Assembly (NCBI GenBank): GCA_022571515.1
Contig: JACZXQ010000010.1
Location: forward strand, 1 to 64,000
DNA length: 64,000 bases
Source: Gemmatimonadota bacterium
GTDB taxonomy: Bacteria > Gemmatimonadota > Gemmatimonadetes > Longimicrobiales > Gaopeijiaceae
Direction of reading: 5' to 3'
The notes under the pieces are model-generated. The model did not search any database and was not told the DNA's origin. It was given only the letters and a program-made list of their open reading frames with translations. Each line of letters starts with the position of its first letter. The first letter of the stretch is position 1. This document shows positions 9,209 through 17,905 of this stretch, one piece after another. Position numbers and translations under genes: made by a program.

Positions 9209-10876
9209 CTAGTGGCCGACCGCCATTCCATCCTTGCGGGGGTCCGATCCCGCTGCCCAACCTCGTTCCAGCTTGATTACCCCCTGCGCGCCGCCGAACG
9301 CCACACCGCCCTCGTCGATCAGCTCATGGCCCATGGCCTCGAGTGCCGCTCTCACCTCCGGTCCGATCGGGCTCTCGAGCGCGACGCGCATTCCGTTCAT
9401 ATGGCGGAAGCGAGCCGCGTCGATGGACTGCTGGATGTCCATGCCGAAGACCATGAGGTTCATCAACATCTGGACATGTCCCTGGGGCTGCATCGCGCCG
9501 CCCATGAGGCCGAACGCCATCCAGGGTGAGCCGTCCTTCGTCACGAACCCTGGAATGATCGTGTGGAACGGGCGCTTGCCGGCGGCGACCTGATTGGGGT
9601 GTCCGTCCTCGAGGGTGAAGCCCGCTCCACGGTTCTGAAGCATCAGGCCGGTGCCGGGCACGACCACGCCGGAGCCGAAGTAGCCGAAAACGCTGTTGAT
9701 GAACGAGACCATGTTGCCGTGCTGGTCCGCCACGGAGAGGTAAATCGTCTCGCTCTCGGTGATCGCCCTCCCGGGGTCCGGGCGCTCCGCCGCACGCTCG
9801 GGGTCGATCAGGGCTCGCCTCGTGTTTATGTAGCCGTCGTCCAGGAGGGCCTCGGCCGAGACCTCCATGAAGTCCGGGTCGGCCACATACCGCCTGAGGT
9901 CGGCGTAGGCCAGCTTCTTGGTCTCGATCAGGTGATGCAGATAGGCCGCCGAGTTGTGCCCCATGCCCTCCAGGTCGAGCGGCTCGAGCAGCTTGAGCAT
10001 CTGGAGCGCGGCCACGCCCTGTCCTGCGGGCGGAAGCTCCCAGACGGTGTATTCACGGAAGTCCACGGAGATCGGGTCGACCCAGCGCGCCTCGTGGTTC
10101 TTCAGATCGTCGAGGGTCAGGAAACCGCCGAGTTCATGCAGGCCGTCGACCACGCGGCGCCCCAGCTCGCCACCGTAGAAGGCCCCGGGGCCCTCCGCCG
10201 CTACCGTGCGGAACGTTGCGGCAAGGTCTCGATTGGTGCGCCACTCACCGGCCTCGGGCCCCTCACCGTCGATCAGGTAGGTCGCCGAGGCCCCGGGGTC
10301 CCGGCTGAGCTTCTCCCGCTGGGCTCGCCATTGTCGCGCGATGATGGGCGTGACCGGAAAGCCCTCTTCGGCGATGCGGATCGCCGGGGCGAGCGCCTCC
10401 GCCAGCGAGAGCGTGCCGTACCGCTCCAGGAGCGCCGACCAGCCCGACAGCGCGCCCGGCACCGTGATGGCCTCGGGGCCGCTGCCCGGCATGCGGTCGA
10501 AACCGCGCTCGCGCAACACCTCGGGGCTGATCAGGGAACCGGCACGCCCCGAGGCGTCCAGCCCCACGAGGCGCTGCTCCTCGGCCGACCACAGAATGGC
10601 GAACATATCGCCGCCCATGCCGGTCATGTGTGGCTCGACCACGTTGAGGACCGCGGCCGCGGCCACGGCCGCGTCGATCGCGTTGCCCCCGCGTTGCAAA
10701 ATCTCGAGCGCTGCGGTGCTGGCCAGCGGCTGGCTGGTGGCGGCGGCGCCCTGCGGGGCGTAGACGGTCGACCGTCCTGCCATGGAAGGCGCGACCTGTG
10801 CTTTCACACTCGCCGGAGCCAAAGCGAAGAGGGCCGACAAGAGCCCGATGTGGGCGAGAGCGACGAAACGGCGCAT
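9209..10876 (-). CDS. ggt: Gamma-glutamyltransferase (autoprocessing Ntn-hydrolase)
   Basis: 555 aa with a Sec signal peptide (residues 1-26, ending SVKAQ). The family is made as a proenzyme that cleaves itself before a Thr. Thr377 in ETIYLSVAD aligns with the TTHYS nucleophile region of characterised enzymes, giving large and small subunits of about 376 and 179 residues. Other family landmarks are GGNAIDAAVAAAAVLNVVEP (63-82), GMGGD and NPAGxG-like glycine loops. It transfers or hydrolyses gamma-glutamyl groups of glutathione-like thiols in the periplasm. Overlaps no neighbour and is followed 11 bp later by the NUDIX gene. Confidence 0.92.
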   Translation of the reverse strand: MRRFVALAHIGLLSALFALAPASVKAQVAPSMAGRSTVYAPQGAAATSQPLASTAALEILQRGGNAIDAAVAAAAVLNVVEPHMTGMGGDMFAILWSAEEQRLVGLDASGRAGSLISPEVLRERGFDRMPGSGPEAITVPGALSGWSALLERYGTLSLAEALAPAIRIAEEGFPVTPIIARQWRAQREKLSRDPGASATYLIDGEGPEAGEWRTNRDLAATFRTVAAEGPGAFYGGELGRRVVDGLHELGGFLTLDDLKNHEARWVDPISVDFREYTVWELPPAGQGVAALQMLKLLEPLDLEGMGHNSAAYLHHLIETKKLAYADLRRYVADPDFMEVSAEALLDDGYINTRRALIDPERAAERPDPGRAITESETIYLSVADQHGNMVSFINSVFGYFGSGVVVPGTGLMLQNRGAGFTLEDGHPNQVAAGKRPFHTIIPGFVTKDGSPWMAFGLMGGAMQPQGHVQMLMNLMVFGMDIQQSIDAARFRHMNGMRVALESPIGPEVRAALEAMGHELIDEGGVAFGGAQGVIKLERGWAAGSDPRKDGMAVGH

Positions 10877-10898
10877 GCGGATCTCTCCAATCTCAACG

Positions 10899-11525
10899 TC
10901 AGCTTGGCATACCGGGGTCGAGGACCTCGACTTCTCCGGGGAATAAGCTCTTGACCTTCTCGGCGTCCTCTCGGGACCCTACCGGACCGCCCCAATGCAT
11001 GGGAATCACCAGCCGTGCTTCGCACTCCTGGGCTGCCTGGGCTGCGTCTTCCGGTCCCATCGTGTAATGCCCCCCACACGGCAAAAACGCCACATCGCAG
11101 CGAATCTCACTCATGGACTCGAGCAGGTCAGTATCACCAGCGTGGTAGTAGATGACGCCCCCCAGCGTGAACACGTATCCGAGCCACTCGTTCTCTGGTG
11201 GGTGGAATCTCTTCGAGATGTTGTATGCCGGAACGGCCAGAATGTCCACGCCGGCCAATTGGATCATGTCCCCGGGTCGCATGAGATGGTCTACTTGCTC
11301 TAGCTGCTTCCTCATCGAGGCCGGAGCCACCACGACGGTGTTCGGACCGCACGCGCGCGCAATGTCGTGCTCCGAGAAGTTGTCGTAGTGTGGGTGGGTG
11401 ATGAGAATATAGTCCGATTGGCTCGCTTCGGTTACGCCCCACGGATCCACGTGCAGCTCGATGCCGTCACGCTTGATGCGTACGGACGACTGGCGGAACC
11501 AGGTGATGCCGTCGAGCAGGTCCAA
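10899..11525 (-). CDS. UlaG-like metallo-beta-lactamase-fold hydrolase with variant metal motif
   Basis: 208 aa if started at the TTG at 11525, which has GGAGG six bases upstream; a longer open frame reaches an ATG at 11651 but its extra 42 residues do not fit the fold. MBL landmarks: HVDPWG, then THPHYDNF at about 43-50, HAGDTD and PMHWG. The canonical HxHxDH motif reads HPHYDN, so the last ligand His is Asn49 (codon AAC). The second UlaG-like gene in this window keeps HxHxDH. The fold is certain; catalysis and substrate are not. Confidence 0.8.
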   Translation of the reverse strand: MDLLDGITWFRQSSVRIKRDGIELHVDPWGVTEASQSDYILITHPHYDNFSEHDIARACGPNTVVVAPASMRKQLEQVDHLMRPGDMIQLAGVDILAVPAYNISKRFHPPENEWLGYVFTLGGVIYYHAGDTDLLESMSEIRCDVAFLPCGGHYTMGPEDAAQAAQECEARLVIPMHWGGPVGSREDAEKVKSLFPGEVEVLDPGMPS

Positions 11526-11744
11526 GAGGGGCCTCCGAGAGGGGGAGTGCGGACAAAAGCAACCTACATGGTGCAGAGTGGCGGTAAAAGGCCGACAATA
11601 TGACAGGGCCTCTGCAAACACGGCAGGATTCTGACTCGTTTGCACTGGCAAGGATCATGCATAGGACTACATCTTCATCGAATGAACACTAATCCATAGG
11701 CTCCTGGGCTCGACGAGCCTTCGGAGGATAGCGAGCGAGACATC

Positions 11745-14285
11745 ATGGGCGAGCGTTACACGCTTCCAGTGCTTCCGCTTAGAGATACAGTGGTCTATCC
11801 GGGTGTGGCGGTGCCCATCTCGGCGGGCCGGCCCGGCACGGTCGAGGCGGTCCAGGAGGCCCTCGAGGGAGACCGGCGCCTCTTCGCTGTTGCGCAGCGC
11901 GAGAACGTCGATGACGCGACTCCGGAAGGTCTCTACAACGTGGGCACCGTCGTTCGGATCATTCAGACACACCGTGTGGCCGGTGGCGTTCAGCTCCTCG
12001 TACAGGGGGAGGGACGTGCTCAGGCACTCTCGTATGAACCCGAAGGCGAGTCCATGCTGCGCGCCGTCCTGCTCGAGCTGGTGCGGCAGGAGGCCACGAA
12101 CCCGGAAGACGCGGCGTTTCTGGCGTTGGATCAAGAGTTGCGTGATCGGGCCGCAGAGCTGGGCACGCGACGGGGCGTGCCGGCCGAGGCGCTCAATCAA
12201 CTGATACAGGGCGTGGACGAACCCGGGGCCTTCGCCGACCTCGTGGCCTTCTATCTCGAGCTCCCCACCGAGGACAAGCAGAAGTTGCTCGAGACGCTCG
12301 ACGACGAGGAGCGCATGCGCTTCGCGCTGATCGCTGTGGAGCGCGAGCTGGCACGGCTGGATGCGCAGGAGGAGATCCAGGCGCGTGTGCAGGAGGAACT
12401 TGGCGAACGCCAGCGTGAGATGCTGCTGCGCGAGCAGCTCAAGCAGATCCAGAAGGAACTTGGCGACGAGGACGAGCGTGACGATGCCGAGGAGCTGCGC
12501 CAGCGAGTCGAAGAGTTGGATCTCGACGAAACGCAGCGGTCCGAGGTCGAGCGGGAGTTGAAACGGCTCGAGCGCACCAGCCCGCAGTCTGCCGAATATC
12601 AGGTGATCCGCACCTTCCTGGAATGGGTGACGGAGCTCCCCTGGAACGCCAGATCCGAGGACGAGATCGACCTCGCGCGTGCAGAGGAGATACTAGACGA
12701 GGACCACTACGGGCTCGAGCGAGTCAAGGACAGGATCCTGGAATTCCTGGCGGTACGGAAGCTCCAGTTGGATCGCGCCACTAACGGAGACAAGGAAGAG
12801 GACGAGGACAAAGACGAACCCGAGGTCGAGGCTGTCGACGATGGCGATGTGCCCGACGAGGTGGCGGCGGGGGACGGCGAGGCGGAGGACGCTGAGGCGG
12901 TGGACGGCGCCGAGCCGGAAGGCGGGCGCGGGCCGATTCTGTTGTTCGTAGGTCCGCCCGGTGTCGGAAAGACGAGTATCGCCAAGTCCATCGCGCGGGC
13001 GCTGGGACGCAAGTACGTCCGGATCTCGCTGGGCGGCGCGCGTGACGAAGCCGACATCCGGGGGCACCGGCGCACGTATGTGGGCGCCATGCCCGGACGG
13101 ATCATCCAGGGGATGCGCCAGGCCAAGAGCAAGAACCCGGTGTTCCTCCTGGATGAGGTGGACAAATTGGGCGTCTCCTTCCAGGGAGATCCCAGCGCGG
13201 CACTGCTCGAGGTGCTGGATCCGGGTCAGAACGCGACGTTCACCGACCACTATCTCGGGATCACGTTCGATCTTTCGGAAGTACTCTTCATCGCGACCGC
13301 GAACTACTGGGACCGCATTCCGGCACCTTTGCTCGACCGTATGGAGCGCGTGGAGTTCTCGGGTTACACCGAACAAGAGAAAATGGAGATCGCCAAGCGA
13401 TACCTGCTTCCCAGGCAGCACAGGGAGAATGGCCTCGAAGAGGGTGAGTTCAACGTCGACGAAGAGGCCCTCCTCGCGGTGATTCAGAAGTACACCCGCG
13501 AAGCGGGCGTGCGGCAGCTCGAGCGGGAGCTTGGGAAGTTGGCGCGCAAGGTTGCGCGAAAGGTGGCATCCGGAGAGGTGACGACGGTCGACATCACACC
13601 TGAGGTCGTGCGCGAGCTCGTCGGGCGACCCCGCGTGCATCCCGAGCGCATGGCCGCGGAGGACATCGTGGGCGTCGCCACCGGCATGTTCTACACGCCC
13701 ATGGGCGGCGACATCATGTTCGTGGAGACCACCGTGATGCCGGGCGATGGTGGCCTCGTGCTTACCGGCCAGCTGGGTGATGTGATGAAGGAGTCGGGAC
13801 GAGCGGCTCTGAGCTTCGCAAAGAGTCACTACGAGCGCCTGGGAATTCAGGAAGGAGCTCTCGAGGGCCGGGAGGTCCACATTCACGTGCCGGCAGGCGC
13901 GATCCCCAAGGATGGTCCGTCTGCTGGTATCACGATGGCCACCTCGCTCGTATCGGCGCTTTCCGGCCGCAAGGTGAGACGCGACGTTGCCATGACCGGG
14001 GAGCTGACGTTGACCGGCCGCGTGCTTCCGATCGGAGGCGTGAAAGAGAAGCTCCTTGGGGCAGTCCGGGCTGGGATCAACGAGATCATCATCCCGTTCG
14101 ACAACGAGGCCGACCTGGAGGACCTTTCCGACAGCGTGCGGAAGGGACTGACCATCCACTTGGTCGAAGACCTCGACCGCGTCGTGGACATCGCGCTGCT
14201 GCCGAACAATTCCAAGAAGCGTCCCAAGGCTCGGTCCAAGTCGCGAAAGACCGCCAAAGCCGAGGGGGAACTGCCGGCGTCGTAG
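11745..14285 (+). CDS. lon: ATP-dependent protease Lon with acidic insertion before the Walker A motif
   Basis: 846 aa, cytoplasmic. Order: LON N-domain (about 1-195), coiled-coil (195-290), AAA+ module (about 395-600) with Walker A GPPGVGKT and Walker B FLLDEVDK, then the proteolytic domain with the Ser726 (PKDGPSAGI) and Lys769 (GGVKEK) dyad. Residues about 344-394, between the AVRKL helix and GPILLFVG, are an added run dominated by Asp and Glu that ordinary Lon lacks. The C-terminus ends in a short Lys/Arg-rich tail. The gene stands alone; the neighbour upstream is divergent. No CIRCE element is visible upstream. Confidence 0.97.
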   Translation: MGERYTLPVLPLRDTVVYPGVAVPISAGRPGTVEAVQEALEGDRRLFAVAQRENVDDATPEGLYNVGTVVRIIQTHRVAGGVQLLVQGEGRAQALSYEPEGESMLRAVLLELVRQEATNPEDAAFLALDQELRDRAAELGTRRGVPAEALNQLIQGVDEPGAFADLVAFYLELPTEDKQKLLETLDDEERMRFALIAVERELARLDAQEEIQARVQEELGERQREMLLREQLKQIQKELGDEDERDDAEELRQRVEELDLDETQRSEVERELKRLERTSPQSAEYQVIRTFLEWVTELPWNARSEDEIDLARAEEILDEDHYGLERVKDRILEFLAVRKLQLDRATNGDKEEDEDKDEPEVEAVDDGDVPDEVAAGDGEAEDAEAVDGAEPEGGRGPILLFVGPPGVGKTSIAKSIARALGRKYVRISLGGARDEADIRGHRRTYVGAMPGRIIQGMRQAKSKNPVFLLDEVDKLGVSFQGDPSAALLEVLDPGQNATFTDHYLGITFDLSEVLFIATANYWDRIPAPLLDRMERVEFSGYTEQEKMEIAKRYLLPRQHRENGLEEGEFNVDEEALLAVIQKYTREAGVRQLERELGKLARKVARKVASGEVTTVDITPEVVRELVGRPRVHPERMAAEDIVGVATGMFYTPMGGDIMFVETTVMPGDGGLVLTGQLGDVMKESGRAALSFAKSHYERLGIQEGALEGREVHIHVPAGAIPKDGPSAGITMATSLVSALSGRKVRRDVAMTGELTLTGRVLPIGGVKEKLLGAVRAGINEIIIPFDNEADLEDLSDSVRKGLTIHLVEDLDRVVDIALLPNNSKKRPKARSKSRKTAKAEGELPAS

Positions 14286-14354
14286 CCCTCGAATCAGAAC
14301 GGTGGGGCTACAACACTATTGCAACTCTTGACTTGAGCGGCCGCATCAGCAAAA

Positions 14355-14368
14355 TTAGTCTGTCCTAA
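14355..14368. promoter_or_regulatory. Inverted repeat TTAG-N6-CTAA upstream of the multicopper oxidase gene
   Basis: TTAG at 14355-14358 and CTAA at 14365-14368 form a short dyad. It sits 50 bp before the oxidase start and right after a possible TTGACT (14328-14333) / AAAATT (14351-14356) promoter with 17-bp spacing. It could be an operator for a metal-responsive regulator; which one is unknown. Confidence 0.3.
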
Positions 14369-14418
14369 AATGAATGATTCCGGCGAACTGGCTACGCCGA
14401 GGACCGAGGACGGACAGA

Positions 14419-15486
14419 ATGAAGCGGCGACCGGACGAGATGGGCCGCCCCCAGGACCCATCGACTGATGAAACCAACGGGCTCTCGCGCAGGGACCTCC
14501 TGCGCTCGGGCGTCGTTGGTGTCGTGGGGTTGGCGGCGGGGGGTGGAGTGCTCGCCGCCAAGAATCCCTCCCGGACCGACCCCCGGTCCGATGCCGAGAC
14601 CGCGCACTCGATCCACCTCATGGGAGTGCGCGGCGAGATCGACCCCTCCATTTTCGATCCCACGGCGTTTCTGAAGGAATTCGATTACGGCATCGTGACC
14701 ACGCTGCCGAACGGCCAGGTTCAGCGCGAGTACTTCATCACCGCGATCGATCGGGAAATCGAGGTCGCGCCGGGGGTCTACTTCGCCGCTTGGACATACA
14801 ACGGCACGGTTCCGGGGCCGACGATTCGTTGCACCGAAGGAGACCGGCTGAAGGTCAACTTCACGAACGCCGGATCGCATCCGCACACGATCCACTTCCA
14901 CGGAATCCACGCCGCCGGCATGGACGGCGTGTTCGAGCAGATCGCGCCCGGCGAGAGCTTCGTCTATGAGTTCGATGCGGCGCCCATGGGCCTGCATCTC
15001 TACCACTGTCATACAGTCCCGCTGAAGCGCCACATGCACAAAGGTCTTTACGGAGCCTTCATCGTCGATCCCAGGGACGGGCGTCCCGAGGCCAATGAGA
15101 TGGTCATGGTCATGAACGGGTTCGACACGAATTTCGACGGCGACAATGAGGTCTATGCGTGTAACACGGTAGCCTTCCACTACCAGAAGCACCCGATTGA
15201 GATCGAGCAGGGCGAACTGGTCCGGCTGTACCTGATCAATACGACCGAATTCGATCTCATCAACTCCCTCCACCTCCACGGGAATTTCTTCCGAATGTAT
15301 CGGACGGGAACCGACCTGGAGCGGTTTGACTGGACCGACACGGTCGCGCTCTGCCAGGGCGAGCGCGCGGTGCTCGAGTTCACCTACGACTTGCCGGGCA
15401 AGTTCATGTTCCACGCGCACCAGAGTGAGTTCGCCGAGTTGGGGTGGATGGGCGTGTTCGATGTAAAGCCCGGCACCTACGCCTGA
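14419..15486 (+). CDS. Two-domain multicopper oxidase, Tat-exported, type 1 copper in domain 1
   Basis: 355 aa from the ATG at 14419; an earlier in-frame ATG at 14374 adds an unsupported 15 residues. A Tat signal (SRRDLLRSG plus a hydrophobic run) lies within residues 20-50. Domain 1 carries HPHTIHFHG and LYHCHTVPLKRHMHKG, where Cys, His and Met form a type 1 copper site. Domain 2 carries LHLHG and MFHAHQSEF, with Ala where a second type 1 Cys would be. All trinuclear-type HxH pairs are present, so it fits the two-domain oxidase layout with T1 only in domain 1, rather than a NirK nitrite reductase. It probably oxidises a metal ion or small organic in the periplasm, and a ZIP transporter follows 16 bp later. 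Confidence 0.85.
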   Translation: MKRRPDEMGRPQDPSTDETNGLSRRDLLRSGVVGVVGLAAGGGVLAAKNPSRTDPRSDAETAHSIHLMGVRGEIDPSIFDPTAFLKEFDYGIVTTLPNGQVQREYFITAIDREIEVAPGVYFAAWTYNGTVPGPTIRCTEGDRLKVNFTNAGSHPHTIHFHGIHAAGMDGVFEQIAPGESFVYEFDAAPMGLHLYHCHTVPLKRHMHKGLYGAFIVDPRDGRPEANEMVMVMNGFDTNFDGDNEVYACNTVAFHYQKHPIEIEQGELVRLYLINTTEFDLINSLHLHGNFFRMYRTGTDLERFDWTDTVALCQGERAVLEFTYDLPGKFMFHAHQSEFAELGWMGVFDVKPGTYA

Positions 15487-15502
15487 TTCTCAGGCCTAAT
15501 CC

Positions 15503-16696
15503 ATGAGCGACGCCCAACCCGCAGGCGAAGTCCGTCCTCTGTCCTTGGCTCTGAAGGGCCTATTCCCCGTCGCGCTGCTGGCCGTCTTCCTGGCCCTGTT
15601 CGTTCGATTCGGGCCGCTGGGCGTATTCCATGCGGCCTTCCCGCCGGTCGAGGAGCTCACCTTCGAGCGCATCGCCTTTCCTGAAGAAGGCCTGATCAGG
15701 ATTCACCTGGTCAACGGAGGCCCGGAGCCGGTCACCATCGCCCAGGTCCAGGTGGACGAAGCGTACTGGGAACACACGGTCGAACCGTCTCGGGTGGTCG
15801 AGCGGCTGGCCGGGGCCGTCGTCGAAGTGCACTACCCATGGGTGGACGGTGATCCGGTCGCCGTGACCATCGTGACTTCCACCGGTGTGACCTTCTCGGA
15901 AGAAGTGGACGTGGCTACGCGCTCACCCGAGGTGAGCCGCCGCTACGTGGTCACCTTCACACTGCTCGGCGTCTACGTGGGGGTGATTCCGGTCTTTCTG
16001 GGCCTGCTGTGGCTGCCGTTCCTGTCGGGGGTCACCGAGCGTTGGCTCGCCTTCTTCCTCAGCTTCACGATCGGGTTGTTGATCTTTCTCGGTGTGGACG
16101 CCGTCGAAGGCGCGTTCGAACTGACCGAGAGGGTCGCGTCGGCGTTTCAGGGAGTAGGGTTGATGGTACTGGGCGTGGTCGGCACCCCGCTCATCATCCA
16201 GGCTCTGAGTCGGCTCGGTCGCACACCGGGGGAGACGAGCGCGCTGGGCCTGTCATTCCTGGTTGCGGTCGTGATCGGGTTGCACAACCTCGGCGAGGGT
16301 CTCGCCATCGGCACCGCCTATTCGGTCGGGGAAGTGACGTTGGGCACGACGCTGGTGTTCGGCTTCCTGATACACAACACGACCGAAGGGCTGGGTATCG
16401 TGGCGCCGATTGCACAGGCGAAGACGCGGCCCAGCCTCGCCACTCTGGGTCTGCTCGGACTGATCGCCGGCGCGCCGACCATTCTGGGTACCTTGATCGG
16501 CGGATTCTCGTTCTCGCCGATCGCCAACGTGCTTTTCCTCTCGGTGGGAGCGGGCGCGGTCATTCAGGTGGTCATCGTGCTCGCGAAGCATCTCTCCCGA
16601 GGCGACACCGGTGGGCTCACCGCGCCGCTGAACGCGGTGGGGGTGGTGACGGGGCTGGTGATGATGTATCTGACTGGACTGTTCGTGGCGGCCTGA
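15503..16696 (+). CDS. ZIP-family divalent metal transporter with an N-terminal extracytoplasmic domain
   Basis: 397 aa. Membrane helix at about 17-35, then about 115 residues of soluble beta-rich sequence (residues 45-150), then about eight helices forming the ZIP fold. Metal-site motifs HNLGEGLAIG (TM4) and HNTTEGLGI (TM5) are intact. ZIP proteins move Zn, Fe or Mn into the cytoplasm. The extra N-terminal domain is not typical of short bacterial ZIPs and would face the periplasm, where the adjacent multicopper oxidase is exported. The 16-bp gap suggests one transcript. Metal specificity cannot be read from sequence. Confidence 0.85.
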   Translation: MSDAQPAGEVRPLSLALKGLFPVALLAVFLALFVRFGPLGVFHAAFPPVEELTFERIAFPEEGLIRIHLVNGGPEPVTIAQVQVDEAYWEHTVEPSRVVERLAGAVVEVHYPWVDGDPVAVTIVTSTGVTFSEEVDVATRSPEVSRRYVVTFTLLGVYVGVIPVFLGLLWLPFLSGVTERWLAFFLSFTIGLLIFLGVDAVEGAFELTERVASAFQGVGLMVLGVVGTPLIIQALSRLGRTPGETSALGLSFLVAVVIGLHNLGEGLAIGTAYSVGEVTLGTTLVFGFLIHNTTEGLGIVAPIAQAKTRPSLATLGLLGLIAGAPTILGTLIGGFSFSPIANVLFLSVGAGAVIQVVIVLAKHLSRGDTGGLTAPLNAVGVVTGLVMMYLTGLFVAA

Positions 16697-16728
16697 GTGG
16701 TCGCCTCACACCTGCGGGCCCGGAGTGC

Positions 16729-17790
16729 CTAACCCGCAACCTCGATGCCACCGGCCGTACCTTCCACAACCTCACCAACCACTGTGGCAGGAACGTCCTT
16801 GGCCGCCAGATCATCAAGCAGTCCGGCCAGCACCTCGGAGTTCACGGCCATCAGCAGGCCGCCGGAGGTTTGTGCGTCGGCGAGGATCAGCTTGTCGATG
16901 TCGTCCAGGTGTTCGAAGTCCACGTCGGCGGACACGTCCTCCAGGTTACGGTGCGAGCCTCCGGGTACGTGGCCGGCGCGCGCCAACTCCTTCACGCCAT
17001 CCAGGACCGGCACGGCGGACGCGTCTATGCGAGCCGCTACTCCAGAATGGGCGAGCAGGTTGTGGAGATGCCCGAGAAAGCCGAAGCCGGTCACATCGGT
17101 AGCCGCCTGGACGCCTGCCTGGACCATGCACTCCGAGGCCGCCCGGTTGAGCGTGGTCATGCTGGCCACCGCCGCGTCCATCACTGCCTGCGGGGCCTGG
17201 CCCGCCTTGATCGCCGTAGCGATGATCCCCGTGCCGAGCGGCTTGGTGAGGATCAGCCGGTCACCGGCCCGAGCCTTGGTATTGGTGACCAACGCGCCTG
17301 GGGAGGCCTCTCCGATTGCGACCAGTCCGTATTTGGGCTCCGGGTCGTCCACCGAGTGGCCGCCCATGATCGGGATACCGGCGATCCGTGCGATGTCGGC
17401 GCCGCCCCGGATCACTTCCTCGGCGAGGCCCTCACCCAGAAGCTTTCTCGGGAAGCCCAACAGGTTCAGCGCGAAGAGCGGCTTGGCTCCCATGGCGTAC
17501 AGGTCGGAGAGGGCATTCGCAGCGGCAATCCGGCCGAAGTCATAAGGATCGTCCACCAGCGGGGTGAAGAAGTCGAGGGTCACCACGAGGGCCCTTCCGT
17601 CGTCGAGTAGATACACGGCGGCGTCGTCGCCGGCGGATGCGTCCACCAGCGCTTTGGGATCCTCTATCGGAGTCAGGTGACGCAGAACCTGCGCCAACTC
17701 GGCCATGCCGAGTTTAGATGCTCACCCGGCGCCGTGAGAGAGCTGGGTCAAGCGGATCTTTGGCCGCTGGTCCCTAGGCTCTTCAGACAT
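16729..17790 (-). CDS. selD: Selenophosphate synthetase SelD, a selenoprotein with in-frame TGA (Sec23)
   Basis: 353 aa when the TGA at 17722-17724 is read as selenocysteine. It makes selenophosphate from selenide and ATP for Sec-tRNA and selenouridine synthesis. Translation from ATG 17790, which has AAGGAGG about ten bases upstream, gives an N-terminus ending LSHGAG-U-ASKLG, then MAELAQVLRHL. Sec23 sits where E. coli has Cys17 and Lys26 matches its catalytic Lys20; the second Cys of the usual CxCK is Ser25. Downstream: DDAAVYLL, LDFFTPLVDDPYDFGRIAA, GGHSVDDPEPKYG and TDVTGFGFLGHL, all SelD landmarks. The ATG at 17706 would remove the active site. A hairpin follows the TGA. Confidence 0.93.
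17696..17724 (-). promoter_or_regulatory. Candidate bacterial SECIS element following the selD UGA
   Basis: On the coding strand the UGA (17724-17722) is followed by seven bases and then AACTCGGC-ATG-GCCGAGTT (17714-17696), a perfect 8-bp stem closed by a 3-nt loop containing G. The loop starts about 16 nt after the UGA, the distance expected for SelB-binding elements in bacterial selenoprotein mRNAs. Confidence 0.7.
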
Positions 17791-17905
17791 TCGTCCTCTC
17801 CTCCTTGGTGGCGGTGGGCCCCAGTGGGACCCTCTCGATGGATCGTCAATCTTAATCGCCCGGGGGCGGGAGTGCGATGCCGGGGTCATCACGCTAGACT
17901 ACGCC

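Noticed and set aside
9563-10954. Long plus-strand open frame antisense to gamma-glutamyltransferase
   Set aside because: The minus strand carries a complete enzyme with catalytic residues; the plus-strand reading has no domain.
12693-14159. 488-codon minus-strand frame over lon
   Set aside because: Shadow of a strongly conserved protein; composition is that of an antisense frame.
14419-15486. Copper nitrite reductase NirK
   Set aside because: The HCH and both HxH pairs fit a trinuclear-cluster multicopper oxidase; NirK has HCA rather than HCH and a different catalytic Asp/His arrangement.
17722-17724. TGA as an ordinary stop with selD starting at 17706
   Set aside because: That start removes the active site, has no good Shine-Dalgarno, and leaves a conserved SelD N-terminus untranslated upstream.
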